IMG/VR virus record: IMGVR_UViG_3300025872_000199
Coordinates: 1 to 31,279 of that record
From: a virus
Length of the DNA: 31,279 bases
Direction: 5' to 3' (one strand)
Shown here: positions 6,347 to 13,648 of the stretch, piece after piece
How positions within the stretch are numbered: position 1 is the first letter of the stretch
How the letters are laid out: each line of letters begins with the position of its first letter
Made by a program: the position numbers and the translations under genes
Notes under the pieces: model-generated
The model's input: the letters and a program-made list of their open reading frames with translations, nothing else
What the model was told of the DNA's origin: nothing
The model's database searches: none

Positions 6347-6669
6347 AGGTGCTTTTTGACTTTGTTCCAATAGGTAGTGGTCGCTGACTTCCGGTGACCA
6401 GTCGGGCCACCGTTCCAAATTCTCGCTGCTTCTTCGTTGGTCTTACCGGCAGCGTATCGGCTCAGATAGATCTCGCAAACTCGACGAGCCGCGATCCGAT
6501 TGGTCATTTGCTGGTGGGTGTAGCTGGTGCCAGCGATGCGGTTAGCGTCGATCACAACGCTCTTGTGGATCTGCAATGCGCCAATGGCTCGCCCACCGTC
6601 ACCGATTGCCATGTCGTTTCCGTTGGACTCCACAGTGATCAGAGCCGCAATGAGTGGTCCCAGATTCAT
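6343..6669 (-). CDS. Endolysin, lytic transglycosylase / lysozyme-like
   Basis: 108 aa. The order of motifs fits the SLT/goose-lysozyme-like fold: a catalytic-type Glu at residue 14 (ITVESNGND), GxxIGALQI (about 27-34), a helix with NRIAARRVCEIYLSRYA and a terminal AARIWNGGPTG. Such enzymes cleave the glycan strands of peptidoglycan during lysis. There is no signal peptide, so a holin is needed to release it. It sits in the middle of the early tiny-gene cassette rather than next to the holin-like genes at 20 kb, and is joined to both neighbours by 4-nt overlaps. Confidence 0.8.
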   Translation of the reverse strand: MNLGPLIAALITVESNGNDMAIGDGGRAIGALQIHKSVVIDANRIAGTSYTHQQMTNRIAARRVCEIYLSRYAAGKTNEEAARIWNGGPTGHRKSATTTYWNKVKKHL

Positions 6670-6860
6670 CGGAGACCTTTCAGCCAGACGGCGGCTTTGT
6701 GTTGGATGATCTCTTCAGCCTCAAGCAACCGTCCGCTCTCGTCAGTAACACCGATTAACTCAATCGTATGGTTCCAGACGTCTCTAGCGCGGAGGGCTTC
6801 TTCAATGCTGCGGTGAATGCTGAGGACTTTGTTGTCCTTATTTCTGCAATGGTACTTCAT
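6666..6860 (-). CDS. Small hypothetical protein
   Basis: 64 aa beginning MKYHCRNKDNKVLSIHRS, likely mixed alpha/beta (ELIGVTDESGRLLEAEEII). It is the first gene of the overlapping chain that includes the endolysin. Its start has no Shine-Dalgarno site but shares an exact 15-base context, CCATCAAATACCATG, with the gene at 7129. Confidence 0.65.
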   Translation of the reverse strand: MKYHCRNKDNKVLSIHRSIEEALRARDVWNHTIELIGVTDESGRLLEAEEIIQHKAAVWLKGLR

Positions 6861-6922
6861 GGTATTTGATGGGTGTTTATAATTCTGAGCGTTTAACGTA
6901 TGCGCTCCCCACGTTCAGATTG

Positions 6923-7129
6923 TTATGCGGTGAAAACGACTGCTTCTCCTTCAATTTGAAACTGGATTTTTCCGGTAAGCAGTTGAGTGGCTATTGACTC
7001 AGGAAGGTTGTACCCTTCAACAAGAAGGTTAAGGCTCCACATTGGCTCAAATAAGAACTGTTCCTTAGCCATCTTGATTATGTTTGGAGTGTAGACCAAT
7101 TCGGTTGAGTTCAGTCGATAAGTATTCAT
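6923..7129 (-). CDS. Small hypothetical protein
   Basis: 68 aa, mixed alpha/beta, with no cysteine and no recognised motif (MNTYRLNSTELVYTP...). The start is supported by the 15-base CCATCAAATACCATG context shared with 6860. It is separated from its neighbours by gaps of about 60 bp on each side. Confidence 0.6.
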   Translation of the reverse strand: MNTYRLNSTELVYTPNIIKMAKEQFLFEPMWSLNLLVEGYNLPESIATQLLTGKIQFQIEGEAVVFTA

Positions 7130-7186
7130 GGTATTTGATGGTATGAGTTATGGTTGCGCGTTGGAGAGTCGCGCCCCTCTTCAATT

Positions 7187-7375
7187 TTACTGCCAAACAG
7201 GACCGGTAGAGATGATGAACGGGTTGGATGCGGACTTTGCAGCATCTTCAAAGATCCACCCGCTTTTGGAAAGAAGGTGGGAAGCGATTTCGGCTGCTTG
7301 AAACTTCGTCACCTTAGCCTTTGGGAAGCTGTAGACGATTTCGGTGATTTTGTTGAGTTTGGTTTGCTTGTTCAT
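7187..7375 (-). CDS. Small hypothetical protein behind the 7.4-kb regulatory gap
   Basis: 62 aa from ATG 7375 with GGAACGA upstream; longer readings to 7465 would run through the palindrome at 7429 and are rejected. The basic N-terminal third (NKQTKLNKITEIVYSFPKAKVTKFQAAEIASHLL) is helical and could bind nucleic acid. Being first behind an operator-like site, it may be an early regulator or host-takeover factor; this is only positional inference. Confidence 0.6.
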   Translation of the reverse strand: MNKQTKLNKITEIVYSFPKAKVTKFQAAEIASHLLSKSGWIFEDAAKSASNPFIISTGPVWQ

Positions 7376-7428
7376 TTTATTCGTTCCGTTTTTCTCGCGG
7401 CTTGATCGCCGTCGATGGAGATACCCTA

Positions 7429-7444
7429 AACCCAACGTTGGGAT
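7429..7444. promoter_or_regulatory. Operator-like palindrome, copy 2
   Basis: AACCCAACGTTGGGAT; the inner 12 bp CCCAACGTTGGG (7431-7442) is a perfect palindrome. On the minus strand it begins two bases after TTGCAA, the same distance as the palindrome at 10665 has from TTGACG. Confidence 0.6.
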
Positions 7445-7487
7445 ACTTGCAACAGGAAAATGCATTTTTTCGCATCTTTTTTTCGAT

Positions 7488-7498
7488 CACGCGAAAAC
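7488..7498. repeat. 11-bp intergenic repeat CACGCGAAAAC, copy 2
   Basis: Exact match to 108-118. Both copies lie upstream of minus-strand transcription units. Confidence 0.35.
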
Positions 7499-7589
7499 CT
7501 GCGAAATCCTTAGGAAAATGCGGTGTTTCTTGAGGTGAACCAAACCCGTCGCGTGATCTCCACGCGCACCATGCCGCACTTTCCGAGGG

Positions 7590-8012
7590 CTATTCAGCGT
7601 TGATTCTCACGCTGCATCCAGAGTGCTGGAGAGCGTAAGTCTTCGTCGCTGTGATCTGGTAGACCTGCGAGTCGTCGAGCCAGACTCGCTGAGTGTCGGT
7701 GATCGCATCGGTCACCGCTTTGATGAGGTTGTCCAAGTCTGGTTTCTTGGGATGCCAGACCGGAGATTTCGGCTTAGGCCAGCCATGCTTGTCCAGATGC
7801 GCTTTGGGTCGCGGAAGGAAGAAGTCTAGCTGCAACCTAATCGGACCCGTCATAAGCGATTCTGGAGCGTTTGCGATGGCTTCCTGACGAACCGCTTGCT
7901 TCCACGCATCGGCTGAATCTGGAGTGTAGACTCCAGCGTGATTCCCACGTCGGAACGCTTTGACTCTGGGTTGAGCCTTCGGGATTCCTGAAACGTGGAA
8001 GTCAAGATGCAT
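7590..8012 (-). CDS. rusA: RusA-family Holliday junction resolvase
   Basis: 140 aa, the normal length for RusA, a homodimeric metal-dependent endonuclease that resolves four-way junctions. The N-terminal V-SGIPKAQPRVK strand and the acidic active-site motifs KPDLDNLIKAVTDAIT (D92, D94) and VWLDDSQV (D113, D114) are all present. It overlaps the SSB-like gene by 11 bp and closes the recombination block, where it would process branched DNA left by Bet annealing before packaging. Confidence 0.95.
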   Translation of the reverse strand: MHLDFHVSGIPKAQPRVKAFRRGNHAGVYTPDSADAWKQAVRQEAIANAPESLMTGPIRLQLDFFLPRPKAHLDKHGWPKPKSPVWHPKKPDLDNLIKAVTDAITDTQRVWLDDSQVYQITATKTYALQHSGCSVRINAE

Positions 8013-8322
8013 GGCTTATCTCGTGGATGCGGCCAGTCACGCGAGGGTTTGCGTACCACCAGCCGGTCTGGCTCTTGTCGGCGGTCGCGTCGCAGTCTCC
8101 GTCGAACATGACGTAGGTGCCAGCGACTAACTGATCCACGATCTCCATGTCGTCGCGGTCGAATGATCGGAACTGGACCCGTTGAGAGTACGGCTTCCCG
8201 TTCCCCAACGTGCGCTGTTCAAACTCGATGACGGCCAGCAGGAACGTCTTTCCGTCGTCGGTGGTGATCAGTTCAGCGTCTCGGTACAGCTTGCCAAAAC
8301 CTCTGGCCCATAGATGTCTCAT
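8002..8322 (-). CDS. OB-fold, SSB-like protein
   Basis: 106 aa. Strand pattern and motifs (WARGFGKLYRDAEL...TFLLAVIEFEQR...VQFRSFDRDDMEIVDQLVAGTYVMFDGDCDA) match a single OB fold as in SSB proteins, with the typical G-x-x-V-x-F-D-G turn near residue 72. It lacks the acidic C-terminal tip that the 95-aa protein at 788-1075 carries. The start overlaps the upstream stop (ATGA) behind GGAGGG. Next to Bet, exonuclease and RusA it probably coats ssDNA during annealing. Confidence 0.75.
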   Translation of the reverse strand: MRHLWARGFGKLYRDAELITTDDGKTFLLAVIEFEQRTLGNGKPYSQRVQFRSFDRDDMEIVDQLVAGTYVMFDGDCDATADKSQTGWWYANPRVTGRIHEISHAS

Positions 8323-8753
8323 CGCGTGTATCCCTCCAGTCGGGCCGGTGAATAGGACGGACTCTTTACGATCTTGCCGTCACTCCTGCGGACAATGTGG
8401 CGGTTGTCCCCAACTCGGACAGACCGGCAGTCAGCGGGGATGGAGTCGATCTCGTCGTCGCTCCAACACTTCGACATATTGCTTCGGTGGATTTCGCAGA
8501 ATGCTGCATCGACTTGATGCGGACTGAATCCAGCAGCCAATGCGGCTCCATAGACGACGTAGAGCAAGTCCCCAACAGCGTCGAGATACTCAACCTTATC
8601 GGTGGCTTCGTTGAGTTCTTGGGCTTCCTCGTCAATCAGTCGGTACCTGAGATTTTGCGTCACCGGATCGGGCATGACTGGCGATGACGGGACGTATTGC
8701 TGAAACGTCCGCATGAACTCGCGGACTAGTTCCATTGGGTGAGTCTGGTTCAT
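8319..8753 (-). CDS. MazG/HisE-like NTP pyrophosphohydrolase
   Basis: 144 aa from ATG 8753, chosen for the ATGA overlap with the exonuclease stop (the frame is open to 8798). RLIDEEAQELNEA (38-50) followed by EYLDAVGDLLYVVYGAA (55-71) is the E-x-x-E ... D-x-x-x-D metal-binding pattern of the all-alpha NTP-PPase superfamily. These enzymes hydrolyse NTPs/dNTPs to monophosphates; in phages they may tune nucleotide pools or (p)ppGpp-related signals. A C-terminal extension (about 95-144) with beta-hairpin character (RSVRVGDNRHIVRRSDGKIV) is of unknown purpose. Confidence 0.85.
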   Translation of the reverse strand: MNQTHPMELVREFMRTFQQYVPSSPVMPDPVTQNLRYRLIDEEAQELNEATDKVEYLDAVGDLLYVVYGAALAAGFSPHQVDAAFCEIHRSNMSKCWSDDEIDSIPADCRSVRVGDNRHIVRRSDGKIVKSPSYSPARLEGYTR

Positions 8754-9853
8754 TTGATTCGAGTCAGTGTGGGTTGAGAGGCTTTCGATTCGATGCATCC
8801 GTCGAGCAGAGCCGTAAGCTTTGCGTCGAGTTCCTTTCCTTTGGTCTCGGTCGCCACTTTCAACGCATCTTTGAGCTTCGTCTTGTTGATTGTGATGGCT
8901 GGCATGATGTCCTCGTAAGTACCACCACTTTCGATGAATCGAAGGTAAACGGTCTCGGTGTCTTTGATGGTCTCACGCACCGCACCCTCCTTCAGCGTCC
9001 ATCCTTCGATTGAGTCGCCTTCCGCAAGCCTCCGTCGCGCTTCAGCGCGGCAAGCCTCAATGACAGCCTCCGCTTGTGCTGCACGCTCCAAGAACGCTCC
9101 AAGCGTCTGGTTCGTCAGTGTGGCGGCTATAGCGTCTGGCGTTATACCTTCTGGCGTGTTGGTCAATGGACCGGCTACGGCCAAATCTCGCGCTTCTGGG
9201 CAGAACGGTTTCCCTTTGCAATACTTGCAAGCGGACTCTGAGGGAGTGCGCGGATGTCCAAGCTTCTGAATCTGCTCCATCAAGTCGGCAGATTCAGCGA
9301 TTGCGCTGCGGATATCCGCTGACTCGTAGACAGCGACACTCGGCAGTCCTGCAAGAGGTTGCACAATTGCCACAGTGATGCGGTCGAAGGTGAAACCAAA
9401 GTTCTCGTCCAGAAGAGCGACCAAGCACCGCAACTGAAGGTTCTCGGCAGCGTTCTCGACCGCACCGCGACCGGACTTGTAGTCGATAATGAGACCAGCG
9501 GAGCCGACAACGTAGATCACGTCTGGCTTTCCGCTCCACAGCTTGACCCCACGATCGTCGATGGACCACAGACGTTTCTCGCGCCATACATTCGGCTCTT
9601 CGGTGGATTGAGGGAACGTCGCTTTAACCAATTCTAGTTCCTGCTCGCGGCAACGGTCAATCGTCCACGTCTCGTCTGAGGTCAGGTTCTCCACCGGCTC
9701 CATCGCAAGAGCGGCGTGGATGCGGTTTCCAATGGTCGCATCATTCGTCGATGCACCTTCTGCGATCTGCTTCTCAAGCTGCCAGCTACCGAGACAAGCA
9801 GCGTACCGGCTCGCAGACGATGCGGACGGAAGACCTAAGCGTTCGTCACTCAT
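8750..9853 (-). CDS. PD-(D/E)XK exonuclease with four-cysteine (Fe-S type) motif
   Basis: 367 aa. SGKPDVIYVVGSAGLIIDYKSG supplies the nuclease acids D111 and D124-x-K126. Cys20 near the N terminus and the cluster C209-x2-C212-x5-C218 (CKYCKGKPFC) match the split four-Cys pattern that holds an iron-sulfur cluster in AddB/Cas4-type nucleases. A helical C-terminal part (270-367) follows. It overlaps the Bet gene by 8 bp, so the pair likely works as a resection/annealing recombinase like lambda Red. Start ATG 9853 with AAGGAG upstream. Confidence 0.88.
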   Translation of the reverse strand: MSDERLGLPSASSASRYAACLGSWQLEKQIAEGASTNDATIGNRIHAALAMEPVENLTSDETWTIDRCREQELELVKATFPQSTEEPNVWREKRLWSIDDRGVKLWSGKPDVIYVVGSAGLIIDYKSGRGAVENAAENLQLRCLVALLDENFGFTFDRITVAIVQPLAGLPSVAVYESADIRSAIAESADLMEQIQKLGHPRTPSESACKYCKGKPFCPEARDLAVAGPLTNTPEGITPDAIAATLTNQTLGAFLERAAQAEAVIEACRAEARRRLAEGDSIEGWTLKEGAVRETIKDTETVYLRFIESGGTYEDIMPAITINKTKLKDALKVATETKGKELDAKLTALLDGCIESKASQPTLTRIK

Positions 9854-10508
9854 TGGTCGCTCCTTCCTCTGTCACGGGTTGAGCGTTGGTCTCGACACTT
9901 ACACTCGGGATGACAACCGGAGGCTCGACAGTCGGCTCCAACTTGCTGCGGAAGATGGGCCGAGACGGAGTGACGTTGAGCGCGACTTGCGGGACAGCTT
10001 CTTCGTCGTCGCTGATTCCAGAGAACCCAAACGCAATGCGAGCGCATTGGATGAGAGCTTTGTGTCGAAGCATTCGACGAGGGTTGACCTTCCACGGCTC
10101 GGTGTTGCGTGAACATTCCGAGAAATACTCGGTGACCTCCACCGGATGGGCGCGATCTTTGACGTGGATGGTAGCGGTTACGCTGAACGGCTTGCCGTCT
10201 TTGTCTTCCGTCGTGAACTGGATGCCATCGAAGCTCGGATGGCTGTTCATCATCTTGATCCAGCCATCAACGCTGACCACCGGCTGGATGCCGCCATTGC
10301 GAGCGGGAAAGGCGTAGATCTCTCGCGTGAACGGGTTCAACCCGTACTGGTTAGCGGTGACGACGAAGCTGAGAAGCTCTTCGTTGGACGCTTTGGGCAT
10401 CAACGTAGCCTTCAGCGTCTCCAGCAAACGGGCTGGCTCAACGTTGAATTTGCTCGCCATGATTGCGAGCGCGGACTGCTTCTGACTTGGGATCAACTCT
10501 TGTTTCAT
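9846..10508 (-). CDS. bet: Bet/RecT-family single-strand annealing protein
   Basis: 220 aa from ATG 10508; a longer frame to 10619 overlaps the upstream gene and is not needed. The family signature NQYGLNPFTREIYAFPARNG (53-72), then PVVSVDGWIKMMNSHPSFDG, is clear and is closer to lambda Bet than to RecT in wording. It anneals complementary single strands exposed by the exonuclease encoded next. The C-terminal 40 residues (after GISDDEEAVPQ) are Pro/Val-rich and probably disordered. Confidence 0.93.
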   Translation of the reverse strand: MKQELIPSQKQSALAIMASKFNVEPARLLETLKATLMPKASNEELLSFVVTANQYGLNPFTREIYAFPARNGGIQPVVSVDGWIKMMNSHPSFDGIQFTTEDKDGKPFSVTATIHVKDRAHPVEVTEYFSECSRNTEPWKVNPRRMLRHKALIQCARIAFGFSGISDDEEAVPQVALNVTPSRPIFRSKLEPTVEPPVVIPSVSVETNAQPVTEEGATNE

Positions 10509-10647
10509 AGGTCTTCTTTGGCCTCCCACCGCGCTTTCCATTTGCGCGAGCAGTTTTGGCCTTTGCCGGTGAAGACTTCCGTCCCATCTCTTGAGCGATC
10601 TCGCGCAAGCTAACGGCAAAAATATGCTGACAGGACGGACATTTCAT
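10438..10647 (-). CDS. Small basic protein with CPxC motif, first gene of the recombination operon
   Basis: 69 aa starting MKCPSCQHIFAV; a CPSC pair (C3, C6) is followed by GRKSSPAKAKTARANGKRGGRPKK, a strongly basic stretch common in small phage proteins. It overlaps the Bet start by 71 bp in another frame. It directly follows the operator-like palindrome at 10665, so it may be the first product of this transcription unit. DNA or RNA binding is likely from charge; function unknown. Confidence 0.65.
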   Translation of the reverse strand: MKCPSCQHIFAVSLREIAQEMGRKSSPAKAKTARANGKRGGRPKKTYETRVDPKSEAVRARNHGEQIQR

Positions 10648-10659
10648 CGGCTGGACAGA

Positions 10660-10688
10660 CAGTTAACCCAACGTTGGGTTTCCGTCAA
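10660..10688 (-). promoter_or_regulatory. Possible promoter of the recombination operon, palindrome in the spacer
   Basis: Minus-strand TTGACG (10683-10688), a 17-nt spacer filled almost wholly by the palindrome, and TAACTG (10660-10665) as a poor -10. If used, transcription would start about 6 nt before the ATG at 10647. The weak -10 makes this uncertain. Confidence 0.4.
10665..10680. promoter_or_regulatory. Operator-like palindrome, copy 1 (perfect)
   Basis: AACCCAACGTTGGGTT is a perfect 16-bp palindrome in the 37-bp gap between the end of the late genes (10685) and the first recombination gene (10647). Related copies stand at 7429 and 1135. No T-run follows on the minus strand, which argues against a terminator. 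Confidence 0.65.
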
Positions 10689-13429
10689 GCGGAGAGTTCG
10701 TTGGGAAGTCGAAGGCTGACATACCGAACGGCTCGGTAATACTGCTGACCTAGAACATCGTCGTAATAACTGGCAATCTCGACGGTCTCGCCAACGCCAT
10801 ACGCTCTCAGCGGAATCCATGCTGTCGCAGCAATAGGCGTGACGAGGTTTGGTTGCGCGTTGGTCGCGTCAAAATTGTAAGCGTTGAAGCCCTTCGATCC
10901 GCAGTAACCAGCAAGCGCGGACTGGCTGACGTACCAGAAGGGATTCCCAGACGGATCATCTGCGGTCTGCGAGACGATTCCGTTTGCCAAGCAGACGTTG
11001 TGCTGTGCTTCAGAGAGGTAGAAAACCGCTTGCCCACCTTCGATGCCGGTGGTCGTCAGGTCTTTCGGGATTTGGATTCCGAGTCTCGACGATTCAAGAT
11101 TTCCGCTTCCATCGAAACCATTGATTGGGCAAGCGACTTCTCCCAAGCATAACGGAATCGCTCGCGTCCATGCTCTTACGGTCCACTCCAGCAAGTTCCA
11201 CAAATAAGCAGTCTTCGGGATCTTGTGGTAGAAAGCTCCGTTGAGCGTGTAGTTGATCGCGTCGGACTGAACGACGTATGGCAGGTTGAAATATTGATCG
11301 GTATCCCGCCAACGAATCTCGGCCAGATGCGACTGATTAAAGCCAGTGTTTGCCGTGATTGATCCGGTCCACGGTGCAAGACCAGCCATTGTCGGCGCAT
11401 TGAGATCTTTGAAGATGTCATCAGCGACCAGATCTGGCGTTGCGGTCGTCGTCTGAACCGGCAATTGCAGCGTCTGGTTTGGCTGACCCAAGATCCGCAC
11501 CGTAGCGTCAACACCACCTGCACCGCCCCACTTGTTCACCCAGAAATCTGACCCGTGGACGTTCTCAATCACCGGATCATTCGGGTCCGTTGAATAGACC
11601 CGAGAAAGGTTCGCATCGTAGACGCTAGACGAGAACCCCCACGGTCCACCCACCGGAACATAACCACAGTCAACGGCGGGGAAGTAATCGGAAGCAGGAA
11701 CCGACAAGTTAGGGAAGGCGTGCTTGTACCAGCCATTGGAACTCGCTGGAGTCTGGAGGTAATAGACCTTCACGCCTGACGTGTACCGTGTTCCGCTCCA
11801 GCCAATCGCAGGTGAAAAACCGGCGGCTTGCGATTCGGTCCAAAGCTCAAACTTGTTTGCCGTTCGCTCGTAGCTTGGCAGATCGCTCATGGCGTTGGCA
11901 TCAAATGACAAGATGCCGACAGCAGTCGCAGCGCGGACCATCAAGCCAAGCGGAGTCAAAGCGATCCGAGATACCTTCTCTTCGGAGATATCCACTTCGT
12001 CGTCGTAGGCGTTAAGAAAGCCTTCTTCGACGGCAACACGGCGGCGCAACGTCCGCATTGTCTCAAACCAATCTGGCTCGTTTCCAGCAGTCCACGATGT
12101 CGCGGAAAGCGGATTCAACAGGTTCTGAGTCCACACTTGCTTAGGATAGACAGTCGAAAAGTAAGAGAGCGTTGTACTGATTTCCCAATAGGGAAGCGTG
12201 TCGGTAAAGAACACGTTGCAATCCACCGGATAGATCCGAATGCCGGTGTTTCCTTCGACCGTCCGCAGCCCCAACGCACCGCCGATCTGCTCAACCTCAA
12301 CGCCAATCGACCGCAGAGTTTCAACGAAGAGATTGGTGTCGCGGAAAACCTTCATGTAGTCCGCAATGACTGCATTGGTCAGCGTGTTGTAGACCTGAAC
12401 CCTAGCTCTACCCCAAGTGAAAATAAGATCGCCAATTGGCGTGTTTGCGTTCTCTGGGTCTCCGTAAACGTCGGGGTACGTCTGCCGAATATCGAACGGT
12501 ATGAACGGGTCATGCCAGCCCCCCAACGCTCGGAACCATTGAGTCAGAACAAACGGGTTTGCGACGTTGTTTGCTCGCTCTGACCGCTCATGCGCGACGA
12601 ACGGAGACACCGGCCAATCGTACATCGGCGGCCCACCTGCAAAGTATGGGACATCTCCCTTGAAGAACGGGAAGAAGTACTGACACTGAGACCCACTCGG
12701 CCAAGTCGTAGCCCACGTCCCATCGGCTTTGCGTCGGAATGAGCGGCAACCATACGGACCAACTGACTCGCGCTGGCTAGAGCCGTCTGGATTCTGCAAG
12801 AATACCGTCGCGGTGTTCTCGCTCAGATTGTGAATCCGCCAGCAATCAAACCGCTGGTAGGTATTGAAGATTCGGAACTCTCTCGGACCTTTTAGTTCGA
12901 TTTCAGCAACAGCGACTTTGTGCTTGTGGATGCGACCGGGAGGGAGCGTCGGAGCATCAGCACCAAGACTTCCTCGGACGTATGAGTTCAACGCTCCGTT
13001 CTCGTCCCACCCCAAGTGGACATCATAGAGAACACCGTCAACCTCTCGTCGCAACAGTTCAAACGAGAAGTGAATCTGCTTCACGTCGCAGGTGAACGAC
13101 TCCCCTGCAATGGGGTATTTGTCCACATAGATCTGACCATCAGCAGTATCAAGGTGGGCGTTCTCTAGCTTTGAAAGCTCAACATAGGCTTGCGCTTGGT
13201 CGTAGTTCTCAAGATACGCCCCCTCAGTGGTCAACGTGTAGGTGTATGTCACGCCATACGGGACATCTAACCCAAACTCAAACTGACTCGGCTCGTCGTA
13301 TGGTTTCTTCGCAACCTTCGGACTCTTGCCATCTAAGACTCTGGCGCACTTCTGGTCGAAACGAGCATACAACCCGTTGAGGTTGCGAGCGTTGAACATC
13401 CGATCCCGCTTATCCAACGCGAACGGCAT
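10685..13429 (-). CDS. Large uncharacterised structural protein, probably distal tail / host recognition
   Basis: 914 aa, the largest product of the window, rich in Trp, Tyr, Asn and Pro with many short hydrophobic strands and no collagen-like or coiled repeats. No domain is recognised. It is the last gene of the tail module, after the tape measure and the small tail proteins, where siphoviruses encode tail-tip, hub or receptor-binding proteins. It starts at ATG 13429, three bases after the previous stop, and ends just before the operator-like palindrome. A tail-tip or adsorption role is inferred from size and position. Confidence 0.7.
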   Translation of the reverse strand: MPFALDKRDRMFNARNLNGLYARFDQKCARVLDGKSPKVAKKPYDEPSQFEFGLDVPYGVTYTYTLTTEGAYLENYDQAQAYVELSKLENAHLDTADGQIYVDKYPIAGESFTCDVKQIHFSFELLRREVDGVLYDVHLGWDENGALNSYVRGSLGADAPTLPPGRIHKHKVAVAEIELKGPREFRIFNTYQRFDCWRIHNLSENTATVFLQNPDGSSQRESVGPYGCRSFRRKADGTWATTWPSGSQCQYFFPFFKGDVPYFAGGPPMYDWPVSPFVAHERSERANNVANPFVLTQWFRALGGWHDPFIPFDIRQTYPDVYGDPENANTPIGDLIFTWGRARVQVYNTLTNAVIADYMKVFRDTNLFVETLRSIGVEVEQIGGALGLRTVEGNTGIRIYPVDCNVFFTDTLPYWEISTTLSYFSTVYPKQVWTQNLLNPLSATSWTAGNEPDWFETMRTLRRRVAVEEGFLNAYDDEVDISEEKVSRIALTPLGLMVRAATAVGILSFDANAMSDLPSYERTANKFELWTESQAAGFSPAIGWSGTRYTSGVKVYYLQTPASSNGWYKHAFPNLSVPASDYFPAVDCGYVPVGGPWGFSSSVYDANLSRVYSTDPNDPVIENVHGSDFWVNKWGGAGGVDATVRILGQPNQTLQLPVQTTTATPDLVADDIFKDLNAPTMAGLAPWTGSITANTGFNQSHLAEIRWRDTDQYFNLPYVVQSDAINYTLNGAFYHKIPKTAYLWNLLEWTVRAWTRAIPLCLGEVACPINGFDGSGNLESSRLGIQIPKDLTTTGIEGGQAVFYLSEAQHNVCLANGIVSQTADDPSGNPFWYVSQSALAGYCGSKGFNAYNFDATNAQPNLVTPIAATAWIPLRAYGVGETVEIASYYDDVLGQQYYRAVRYVSLRLPNELSA

Positions 13430-13432
13430 AAA

Positions 13433-13648
13433 TCAATAGAACCAAGAATCCTCGGACGTCTGCACAACCGTCGTTCCAACTGGCTGTTTGATCTTCAAAA
13501 CAGTACCATTTGGCGTCTGCTCAATCGCTTGATCAGGTCCAGCCACAAGCTGGATCTTGCGGACGACATCAATCAGTTGATTGATGGCGCGAGCGTGTTC
13601 TGTCTTGAGTCCACGCTCTGCAACCTTAGCTGGTAGAGAGACAGCCAT
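13433..13648 (-). CDS. Small tail-module protein
   Basis: 71 aa (MAVSLPAKVAERGL...DSWFY). A helix (HARAINQLIDVVRKIQ) followed by a short beta region. Small proteins of this kind commonly sit ahead of large tail-tip genes in metagenomic phages. Its start shares one base with the stop of the preceding gene. Role unknown. Confidence 0.65.
   Translation of the reverse strand: MAVSLPAKVAERGLKTEHARAINQLIDVVRKIQLVAGPDQAIEQTPNGTVLKIKQPVGTTVVQTSEDSWFY

Larger units (their letters stand above)
7376..7589. promoter_or_regulatory. 214-bp regulatory gap between RusA and the tiny-gene region
   Basis: The largest non-coding stretch. On the minus strand it holds an AT-rich tract with the palindrome AAAATGCATTTT (7457-7468), TTGCAA (7447-7452) as a possible -35, and the operator-like palindrome (7429-7444) two bases further on. 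It also contains CACGCGAAAAC (7488-7498, same as 108-118) and a 9-bp inverted repeat GATCACGCG/CGCGTGATC (7485-7493 and 7550-7558). No good -10 box is visible, so an activator may be required. Confidence 0.5.

Noticed and set aside
7376-7465. N-terminal extension of the 62-aa gene to 7465
   Set aside because: The extension would translate the palindrome and promoter-like region; the ATG at 7375 has a better ribosome site.
10665-10680. Palindrome as a transcription terminator
   Set aside because: The stem would be only 6 bp with a 4-nt loop and no T-run follows on the minus strand at any copy, so it does not look like an intrinsic terminator. Its position before gene starts favours an operator.
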